From Holosporaceae bacterium UBA3830 (GTDB lineage: Bacteria; Pseudomonadota; Alphaproteobacteria; UBA3830), in NCBI GenBank assembly GCA_002393025.1, contig DGIE01000075.1:1-9117 (forward strand): a DNA stretch of 9,117 bases, given 5' to 3'. Positions 1 to 5,109 of this stretch are shown here, piece after piece (position 1 is the stretch's first letter; every line of letters starts with the position of its first letter). The notes under the pieces were generated by a model. That model did not search any database, had not been told where the DNA came from, and was given only the letters and a program-made list of their open reading frames with translations. The translations under genes and the position numbers were made by a program.

Positions 1-104
1 ACCTTCATGATTCTCTCAAAATCCAACTTCATCTGAAAAATACATTATTCCTCAAAAGAAGTATAGAAAAATCATATTTTTTATGTTATTAGTTGAGTCG
101 CCGT

Positions 105-178
105 TGGGAAATAGTTTAGCGGTAGAACTCCCGGCTCTGGACCGGGCAACCTTGGTTCGAATCCAGGTTTCCCAGCCA
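105..178 (+). tRNA. tRNA-Gln (anticodon CTG)
   Basis: A full cloverleaf can be drawn. The acceptor stem TGGGAAA (105-111) pairs with TTTCCCA (168-174), followed by discriminator G175 and an encoded CCA (176-178). The D arm is at 114-128 with GG at 121-122. The anticodon stem CCCGG/CCGGG (130-134/142-146) encloses loop CTCTGGA, placing the anticodon CTG at 137-139. The T arm (151-167) has loop TTCGAAT. The anticodon reads CAG, hence glutamine, and the U1-A72 first pair is typical of bacterial tRNA-Gln. No convincing -35/-10 pair was found in the AT-rich 104 bases upstream, so its promoter is not assigned. It stands alone, not in a visible tRNA cluster. Confidence 0.97.
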
Positions 179-239
179 TCTATCTGTGATCCTATTGTTT
201 GTATTTTTGCAACAAAATTGTATTGTTTTTTTCTTTTTG

Positions 240-269
240 TTGATCAGAAATCAAAAGTTTTGATACAAT
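240..269 (+). promoter_or_regulatory. Likely sigma70-type promoter of the Bax inhibitor-1 gene
   Basis: The -10 candidate TACAAT (264-269) matches the consensus at 5 of 6 positions. TTGATC (240-245), 18 bp upstream, matches the -35 consensus at 4 of 6. Transcription would begin near 276, giving a leader of about 20 nt that still contains the ribosome-binding site GGAG at 286-289. The same core GATACAAT occurs ahead of the gntP-like gene. Call rests on motif and spacing only. Confidence 0.45.
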
Positions 270-296
270 GCTTTCGGCGGATTATGGAGAATTGTC

Positions 297-1004
297 ATGA
301 AAAATAAAGTTTCATCATTTTACAAGGAAGCCGTAGCAACTGTGGATGCTGGTCTCAGGAAATATATGTTGAAGGTTTTTACTCATATGTCTTTGGGATT
401 GGGGGCAACTGCTCTAACGGCCTATTTTATAAGTACATCTCAACCTATTATGCAAGCGATATTTTCCAGTGGCCTTATGTGGGGGTTACTTTTCGCTGAG
501 CTCGGAGTTGTATTTTACCTATCTGCGAGAATAGATAAGATGTCTGGGCAGACAGCCCAATTCTGCTTCTATGCTTATGCTCTCTTATCAGGAATTTCTT
601 TGGCTCCGATTTTCGTTTTGTATACGGGAGAAAGCCTTGCATCAACATTTTTTGTAACCTCTGCGACATTTTTGTCGATGGTAATTTACGGATATACCAC
701 GGACAAAGATCTGACTGGTGTAGGTTCTTTCTTTACCATGGGATTATTTGGATTAATCATTGCAAGCATAGTGAATATTTTTTTGAGAAATTCGGCTTTG
801 AGCTTCGTTACCTCAGTGATCGGAGTTGTGATTTTTACAGGACTTACCGCTTGGGACGCTCAATTGATCAAAAGCTTGTATTTTGAAGGAGAGTCAGAGG
901 AGTCATCTGAAAAGAAGTCTATTATTGGAGCATTAAGACTGTATCTCGACTTCATTAACATGTTCCTGTACTTACTGAGATTTTTAGGAAGTAGAAGAGA
1001 TTAG
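297..1004 (+). CDS. Bax inhibitor-1 family (YccA/YbhL-type) inner-membrane protein
   Basis: A 235-residue membrane protein of the BI-1/TMBIM family. Seven hydrophobic segments are visible at about residues 23-45, 55-77, 88-110, 115-133, 144-163, 168-190 and 211-230, with a short charged cytoplasmic stretch before the last one (EGESEESSEKKS, 197-208). The family signatures are TGLTAWDAQLIK (181-192) and LRLYLDFINMFLYLLRF (213-229). D187 and D218 match in position the aspartate pair implicated in pH-gated calcium leak in the Bacillus homologue YetJ; this correspondence is from memory, not an alignment. Enterobacterial YccA is known to interact with the FtsH protease, so a role in membrane-protein quality control or ion leak is plausible but unproven here. 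The ATG start has GGAG 7 nt upstream. Length is normal. The gene is monocistronic: own promoter before it, strong terminator after it. Confidence 0.93.
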   Translation: MKNKVSSFYKEAVATVDAGLRKYMLKVFTHMSLGLGATALTAYFISTSQPIMQAIFSSGLMWGLLFAELGVVFYLSARIDKMSGQTAQFCFYAYALLSGISLAPIFVLYTGESLASTFFVTSATFLSMVIYGYTTDKDLTGVGSFFTMGLFGLIIASIVNIFLRNSALSFVTSVIGVVIFTGLTAWDAQLIKSLYFEGESEESSEKKSIIGALRLYLDFINMFLYLLRFLGSRRD

Positions 1005-1030
1005 TTTAGGTTGAGTTTTTTACTCTTGTA

Positions 1031-1062
1031 GAAAGAGCCCCGAAATTTGGGGCTTTTTTGTT
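1031..1062 (+). terminator. Intrinsic terminator after the Bax inhibitor-1 gene
   Basis: The GC-rich stem AGCCCC (1036-1041) pairs with GGGGCT (1049-1054) across the 7-nt loop GAAATTT. It is followed by TTTTTT and more T-rich sequence. Upstream GAAAGA can extend pairing into the T tract. It lies 27 bp after the stop codon, a textbook rho-independent terminator that separates the BI-1 gene from the next plus-strand gene. Confidence 0.92.
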
Positions 1063-1098
1063 ATTTTGATTTTGATAAGAATTCATTTAGCAGTTCAG

Positions 1099-1189
1099 AT
1101 GACCAATTATGTTTCCGATTTAAATTATAAAATATCTTATCTTAAAAGACGGCAGCTTATGCTTTTCTTTCGAGGCAAGGAACCGTAAG
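1099..1189 (+). other. Imperfect stem-loop inside a 29-codon open frame in the intergenic region
   Basis: Between the terminator and the gntP promoter, an ATG at 1099 opens a 29-codon frame closing with TAA at 1186-1188; the peptide would end KRRQLMLFFRGKEP. No ribosome-binding site precedes the ATG, so translation is doubtful. The 3' third of this frame folds into an imperfect hairpin: CTTAT (1156-1160) with GTAAG (1185-1189), a 4/2 internal loop, then TTCTTT (1165-1170) with AAGGAA (1177-1182) around loop CGAGGC. It ends 37 bp upstream of the likely -10 box of the next gene, so it is not in that mRNA leader. It may be a decayed gene piece, a dispersed palindromic element, or chance. Confidence 0.25.
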
Positions 1190-1201
1190 AAAATCATCTG
1201 G

Positions 1202-1232
1202 TTACAAAATATTAACATTTTTGGGATACAAT
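1202..1232 (+). promoter_or_regulatory. Possible promoter of the GntP-family gene
   Basis: The -10 candidate TACAAT (1227-1232) matches the consensus at 5 of 6 and sits in the same GATACAAT core as the promoter candidate at 264-269. The best -35 candidate, TTACAA (1202-1207), has a long 19-bp spacer, so that half is weak. Transcription would start near 1239, leaving a leader of about 25 nt before the ATG at 1264. That favours this start over the in-frame ATG at 1249. Confidence 0.4.
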
Positions 1233-1252
1233 ACTCTAAGTTACCTGAATGG

Positions 1253-1257
1253 AAGGA
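1253..1257 (+). promoter_or_regulatory. Shine-Dalgarno site that decides the GntP-family start
   Basis: AAGGA lies 6 nt before the ATG at 1264, ideal spacing. The in-frame ATG at 1249, five codons earlier, has no purine-rich site at a suitable distance, and this Shine-Dalgarno sequence would fall inside its coding region. The downstream start is therefore preferred. Confidence 0.7.
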
Positions 1258-1263
1258 AAGGAA

Positions 1264-2646
1264 ATGGAGATCTTAAGCATATTTTTGTCGATTTCATTTT
1301 TGATGTTTCTTGCTTATCGAGGATTTTCAGTGTTGGTATTGTCCCCAATATTGGCATTGTTTGCTGTTTTCCTCAGCGGGAGTGATTCACTATTGGCTCA
1401 TTATACTCAAATATTTATGGTAAAATTAGGAGATTTCGCAACAATTTATTTCCCACTTTTCCTACTAAGCGCTGTTTTCGGAAAAATCATGGAAAGCTCT
1501 GGTTGTGCGCAATCTATCGCAGATTATATTTCAGAGAAAATAGGCCCAAAACACGCAATATTGGCAGTCGTTCTGTCCTGCGCAGTCCTCACATATGGGG
1601 GGGTTTCTTTATTTGTTGTTGTTTTCGCTGTTTATCCCATCGCTGTAGAGTTGTTCAGAAAATCTGATATTCCAAAAAGACTTATTCCCGGAACAATTGC
1701 TTTGGGAGCTTTTACATTTACAATGTCCGCTGTTCCTGGTACTCCAGCAATTCAAAACATCATTCCATGCCAATATTTCGGGACAAACGCATTTGCTGCT
1801 CCTATAGTAAGTATTATCGCAACCTTAATTATGATTGGATCCGGAATGATGTGGCTGAATGCACAAGCAAAAGCTGCTTACCTTGCGGGGGAAACCTATG
1901 GAAATCATTTGGATAAAATTATGACGAATGCCAAGGGAACAAAGGTTCCGAATTTTTGGATATCTTTTATTCCCGTAATAATGGTAATTTTAACAAACTA
2001 TATATGTGTAAAATATGTATTTCCAAATATAGATACTTCCTATCTGAAACAAGAAAAATACGGAGCAATTGATATAAAAACAGTCGCCAGCAATTGGGCT
2101 ATTATTGTCTCTCTCTTCTTCGCAATAGTTTTTGTTATTGCAGCAAACTATAAGAAGATAGATATAACAAAATGCATAAACAATGGTGCTCAAGAATCGC
2201 TCAGCCCTATATTTAACACAGCTTCCGTTGTAGGATATGGGGCAGTTATCAGCAGTCTTCCGGGATTCGCAATAATTCGTGATTGGATGTTATCATTTTC
2301 CGGAGGAAACCCTATTATCTCAAGTTCGTTTGTCACAAGCGTTCTTGCGGGAATAACGGGATCCGCATCTGGAGGTATGAGTATCGCCTTGGAAATGCTG
2401 GGATCGAAATATCTCGAAATGGCGAATTCTCTCGGAATCAGCCCCGAGATAATTCATCGTGTAGTTTCAATATCCTCAGGAAGTTTAGATACATTGCCTC
2501 ATAATGGAGCCGTTATAACACTACTTGCTATTTGCGGTCTCACGCATAAAGACGCATATAAAGATATATTCGTAGTATCAATGGTAGGTCCGATTATTGC
2601 GGTAATTGTCACAATCATATTAAGTGGAGTATTCGGACTGTATTAA
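1264..2646 (+). CDS. GntP-family permease (gluconate/hydroxy-acid:H+ symporter type)
   Basis: A 460-residue inner-membrane transporter of the GntP family in the ion-transporter superfamily. It is almost entirely hydrophobic, with about a dozen membrane segments. Family-typical blocks are TYGGVSLFVVVFAVYPIA (110-127), the helix-breaking SAVPGTPAIQNIIP (155-168), ITGSASGGMSIAL (364-376) and the signature SGSLDTLPHNGAVITLL (405-421). Family members take up gluconate, related sugar acids or D-beta-hydroxybutyrate with protons; the sequence does not tell which one, and no catabolic or kinase gene lies beside it as a hint. The start at ATG 1264 is chosen for its AAGGA site; an upstream in-frame ATG at 1249 would add five residues (MEGKE). 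Length is normal and there is no sign of damage. It is a single-gene unit, converging with the polysaccharide cluster. Confidence 0.93.
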   Translation: MEILSIFLSISFLMFLAYRGFSVLVLSPILALFAVFLSGSDSLLAHYTQIFMVKLGDFATIYFPLFLLSAVFGKIMESSGCAQSIADYISEKIGPKHAILAVVLSCAVLTYGGVSLFVVVFAVYPIAVELFRKSDIPKRLIPGTIALGAFTFTMSAVPGTPAIQNIIPCQYFGTNAFAAPIVSIIATLIMIGSGMMWLNAQAKAAYLAGETYGNHLDKIMTNAKGTKVPNFWISFIPVIMVILTNYICVKYVFPNIDTSYLKQEKYGAIDIKTVASNWAIIVSLFFAIVFVIAANYKKIDITKCINNGAQESLSPIFNTASVVGYGAVISSLPGFAIIRDWMLSFSGGNPIISSSFVTSVLAGITGSASGGMSIALEMLGSKYLEMANSLGISPEIIHRVVSISSGSLDTLPHNGAVITLLAICGLTHKDAYKDIFVVSMVGPIIAVIVTIILSGVFGLY

Positions 2647-2669
2647 AAACATTAGTTTATTGGAGAAGG

Positions 2670-2732
2670 AATAAATAAGGAGCAAAAACAGATCTCAGTC
2701 CGAATGCTCCTATTGTTCTTTTGCTATTTATT
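2670..2732. terminator. Overlapping inverted repeats between convergent genes, possible bidirectional terminator
   Basis: Two mutually exclusive foldings share one segment. One pairs AGGAGCA (2678-2684) with TGCTCCT (2705-2711) around a 20-nt loop. The other pairs AATAAATA (2670-2677) plus GCAAAA (2682-2687) with the continuous TTTTGCTATTTATT (2719-2732), bulging out AGGA. T-rich sequence follows the first hairpin on the plus strand, and TATTTATT follows it on the minus strand. It lies 23 bp after the permease stop and 125 bp beyond the end of the minus-strand cluster, so it could end both transcripts. The long loop and lack of a clean T tract keep confidence low. The rest of the gap to 2857 shows only a small palindrome, AATGAA-TCC-TTCATT (2835-2849). 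Confidence 0.35.
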
Positions 2733-2857
2733 ACGCAAATATTACTTGATTCGATTTTTTGTTTAAGTTCGGCTCATACTGTACAACAAATAGAATTCGC
2801 ATTACAATTTTCTGTTTGTTAATTGTTCTCTACGAATGAATCCTTCATTATAGTGTT

Positions 2858-3865
2858 TTACCGACTCATCCGAATCTTATCATTACACATATTTAAATTA
2901 TCTTGTCTTCGCAAAATTTCTGGCTTTGTTTCCGCTACTTCCGGATGTTTATCTAAATAGGACTCGGTGTAAACGTCGTGGAACAGTCCCCTTAATCCGA
3001 CGGGATTTACAGAAATAATCTCAGTTTCCGGATACCAAATTTCTGCGAATTCCTTGAATTTTTTCCAACCATAAATGACATTATCCAGACAAAGCGTATT
3101 TTTGTCGACTCCGCCAAAGTATCCGTTCAAGTTTGTATCACAACCCACCAGATACAACTCTTTTACTCCTGTCCACAGAGCAAATACGGCAGCTGGAAAA
3201 ACAACCGAAGAATAAGTATTGAACGGCATAACAGAACAATCTATCGGAAACGGCCAGGGCGAAAGCATGTTTATATCTACAAAATAATATCTTTCGGCGT
3301 GTGCTTTGTCCGCGTGAGATTCAGCAATTCCGGGAACAAGGTAATGCATACCGTAAAATTTTTTGCAGCTGTTCCCCTGATACTCATCGATTTGATCTTG
3401 GATATCTGAAATCAAATCTTGAACAAACAAGTAATCCAGATCAGCCTTGCCGGACAAAAATGATCTATTTACCCCCATAAACAGGACATCGGACTGCGGT
3501 TCGTAATCATCTAAAGTTGGACCAGATGCTAACAATACCAGTTTTTTTTCTTTATGGCAATTTTTATATTTTGGAAAAACTTTTTGGTGTTCCGCAAACG
3601 CGTTCAAATAAATGGGAAATATTTTTTGTATATAATTAATTCCAGTTATCATCTTCAATTGATCAGTTTTTAATGCAGTTAATGATTGTTGTAAAACCTG
3701 TATTTGCTGTATTTGATCAGTTTTTAATGCAGTTAATGATTGTTGTAAAATCTGAATTTGCTGCATGACCTTATTTTGATAAGGTATTTTCCCATAACAA
3801 AACTCGAATCCAAAAATTTCACAACATCTGCGATCATTCTCTCGAAATTTGCGAAATATTTTCAT
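2858..3865 (-). CDS. Putative glycosyltransferase-like protein (MptE/DUF115- or GT42-like fold) with N-terminal coiled coil
   Basis: A 335-residue protein and the last gene of the polysaccharide cluster. Residues 34-70 are a glutamine-rich coiled coil made of two near-identical 18-residue repeats. The catalytic-type domain follows: KLVLLASGPTLDDYEP (108-123), a glycine-rich nucleotide-binding loop; GVNRSF (131-136); YLFVQD (145-150); and NTYSSVVFPAAVFAL with VKELYLVGCD (216-230, 234-243). This order (GPS/T-L loop, N, then a small-residue helix leading to LYLxGxD) is what I know from DUF115/MptE-like proteins and from GT42 sialyltransferases such as Cst-II. I cannot decide between these, nor name a donor sugar. 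No membrane segment or signal peptide is evident. The ATG is preceded by GAGGGG at good spacing, and the gene starts 33 bp after the preceding GT2 gene, so it is very likely co-transcribed and acts in the same glycan pathway. Confidence 0.72.
   Translation of the reverse strand: MKIFRKFRENDRRCCEIFGFEFCYGKIPYQNKVMQQIQILQQSLTALKTDQIQQIQVLQQSLTALKTDQLKMITGINYIQKIFPIYLNAFAEHQKVFPKYKNCHKEKKLVLLASGPTLDDYEPQSDVLFMGVNRSFLSGKADLDYLFVQDLISDIQDQIDEYQGNSCKKFYGMHYLVPGIAESHADKAHAERYYFVDINMLSPWPFPIDCSVMPFNTYSSVVFPAAVFALWTGVKELYLVGCDTNLNGYFGGVDKNTLCLDNVIYGWKKFKEFAEIWYPETEIISVNPVGLRGLFHDVYTESYLDKHPEVAETKPEILRRQDNLNMCNDKIRMSR
3661..3768 (-). repeat. Two-copy 54-bp tandem repeat encoding an 18-residue coiled-coil unit
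   Basis: Units 3661-3714 and 3715-3768 are identical over their first 36 bases, starting GATCAGTTTTTAATGCAG, and differ at only a few positions after that. They encode two copies of a Q-I-Q-I/V-LQQSLTALKTDQ unit. The 54-bp period preserves frame. Eighteen residues equal five turns of an alpha helix, so adding a unit lengthens the helix without rotating its hydrophobic face. The near-perfect match indicates recent duplication, and such an array could change copy number by slippage. Confidence 0.92.
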
Positions 3866-3898
3866 TTACCCCTCTATTTACTTGCTGATTTACTTTTC

Positions 3899-5068
3899 TC
3901 ACTTCCTGTTAACCTTCCACAACGGAATAGCGTTAAACAGGTTCATATATTCATGCCGATTGGTCTTTTTAAATCTCAAGACAGGAATAAAGCTAAACAA
4001 ATACACCCTTGTATCGTTTTCGCTGCGCTTTTGTATTTTTAACAACGGAATGAAACAGAACAAACGCATGTTTGTCTTGTTAGCGTTATGTTTAACCCTT
4101 AGAACCGGAAGAAAACCAAACAGTCGATAAATTTTTTTCGGATTAGAATAAGAGGTTTGCGAGTCCTGAGATACCCTAGATAACAACCGAGAAAAATACT
4201 CTTTTACCCAATTTTGCTCTCCGGTATTGACGAGTTTTGCTCCTAAATTGATTGCTTCATCTAGCGGTAAATCCAGAAAATGATATCTGATCAATTGGTT
4301 ACAATCGTATGGAGTCAGCCCATGGTATTGGCCATAGTTTTCGTATAAACTCGCCTTCACATCTGTTTCAACGGCGACTGCATTAGCGGAAACTCCTCCA
4401 TATCTGTAACTAACGATAACCGGCTCGATACAAACAAACTTTTTGCCGGCATTAAGCATTTTGTACATAAACGCGGTGTCTGATGAAGTTTTGTATTTCA
4501 GATGAAACAACCCCAATTCTTTCATTACGTCTACTCTCGTCAAAAACGTTTGATGGCAAGCCATATCACCGAATATGAGATTATTCGTATTTGATGCTGA
4601 CCAGTGTGCTACAGTTTTTTCATTTTTAAGCATATTAGTACTTGCACACACGGCATCTGCGTCCGTCTCTTCTGCTTTCATTACGAGCCATTCAACTGCG
4701 TGTTTTTCGCAATAAAAATCATCGGAATTCAAGAAAACGATATACTTTCCGCGAGCCTTAAGTATTCCTTTATTCATTGCATCATAGATGCCGGTATCAG
4801 GCTCCGAATAATACTTTATCCAACCTTTGTTTTGATATTCCTCTAAAATTTCGAGTGTACCATCGGTGGACGCTCCATCAATAATGATATGCTCTATATT
4901 GGAATAGGTTTGAGATCTGACGCTTTCCAAGTTCTGAATAAACCAATTTTTCCGCCCTTGTTTTATTAAATTGTAGGTCGCTGTTACAATTGTAACCAAA
5001 GGCTGCGAGGATTTTTTGAGTTCTACATCCATCAGGCAATTCTCAACAGGACTATCGCTTTTTTCCAT
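3899..5068 (-). CDS. GT2-family glycosyltransferase, downstream paralogue, with C-terminal LF-x-x-IP repeats
   Basis: A 389-residue family 2 (GT-A fold) glycosyltransferase, presumably cytoplasmic or peripheral to the inner membrane. Visible motifs: VTIVTATYN (25-33), IIIDGASTDGT (61-71), YYSEPDTGIYDAMNKGI (86-102) and the metal/nucleotide-sugar site LNSDD (113-117). SEPDxGIYDAMNKGI is a signature of WcaE-like enzymes. CHQTFL (171-176) and SSDTAF (195-200) lie in the acceptor half. Four copies of an LFxxIPxLK module form the tail, with LF at 316, 336, 357 and 377. It is a tandem paralogue of the GT2 gene upstream (41 bp apart): residues about 16-138 and 275 to the end are nearly identical, the middle is diverged. 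Sugar and linkage are unknown. The ATG start has a weak AGAGA site; the next gene follows after 33 bp. Confidence 0.92.
   Translation of the reverse strand: MEKSDSPVENCLMDVELKKSSQPLVTIVTATYNLIKQGRKNWFIQNLESVRSQTYSNIEHIIIDGASTDGTLEILEEYQNKGWIKYYSEPDTGIYDAMNKGILKARGKYIVFLNSDDFYCEKHAVEWLVMKAEETDADAVCASTNMLKNEKTVAHWSASNTNNLIFGDMACHQTFLTRVDVMKELGLFHLKYKTSSDTAFMYKMLNAGKKFVCIEPVIVSYRYGGVSANAVAVETDVKASLYENYGQYHGLTPYDCNQLIRYHFLDLPLDEAINLGAKLVNTGEQNWVKEYFSRLLSRVSQDSQTSYSNPKKIYRLFGFLPVLRVKHNANKTNMRLFCFIPLLKIQKRSENDTRVYLFSFIPVLRFKKTNRHEYMNLFNAIPLWKVNRK
3902..4129 (-). repeat. Four tandem LF-x-x-IP modules encoded at the 3' end of the downstream GT2 gene
   Basis: Residues 314-389 consist of four units spaced 20, 21 and 20 residues: LFGFLPVLRVK (316-326), LFCFIPLLKIQK (336-347), LFSFIPVLRFKK (357-368) and LFNAIPLWKVN (377-387). 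The shared pattern is L-F-x-x-I/L-P-x-L/W-K/R-hydrophobic, followed by a basic, polar linker. The alternation of a hydrophobic stretch and lysines/arginines suggests short strands or amphipathic segments that could touch the membrane or a partner protein. I know of no assigned domain name. Confidence 0.85.
4796..5024 (-). repeat. Duplicated block, copy 1 (5' half of the downstream GT2 gene)
   Basis: This block matches 6022-6250 at a constant offset of 1226 bp. Bases 4796-4876 (81 bp) and 4935-5024 (90 bp) are perfectly identical to the other copy; I count 13 mismatches, all in the stretch between them. Identity stops abruptly at 5024, within the codons before E-L-K-K-S, upstream of which the N-termini of the two proteins share no similarity. 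Third-codon positions are conserved too, so this is recent duplication or gene conversion, not purifying selection alone. Confidence 0.93.
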
Positions 5069-5109
5069 GTTATATTCTCTAATTTTTCGCAGTCTGTCTC
5101 TTTTTATCC

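Noticed and set aside
1..8. A minus-strand ATG at 8-6 that could begin a divergent gene leaving the left edge, with a TATACT-like box upstream on that strand.
   Set aside because: Only two codons and two bases lie inside the window, so coding cannot be judged, and the purine-rich site before it is weak.
83..307. A 74-codon plus-strand open frame that runs through the tRNA and into the next gene's start.
   Set aside because: It reads straight across the tRNA-Gln and has no ribosome-binding site; it is a chance frame.
1249..1263. An upstream ATG giving the permease five more residues.
   Set aside because: It lacks a Shine-Dalgarno sequence, whereas the ATG at 1264 has AAGGA at 6 nt; the extra residues are encoded by that purine-rich stretch.
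2835..2849. Palindrome AATGAA-TCC-TTCATT just past the end of the minus-strand cluster, considered as a terminator.
   Set aside because: The stem is only six mostly A-T pairs with no T tract after it on the minus strand.
3661..3768. The directly repeated 54-bp units, considered as a CRISPR remnant.
   Set aside because: The units are adjacent with no spacers and encode in-frame protein repeats.
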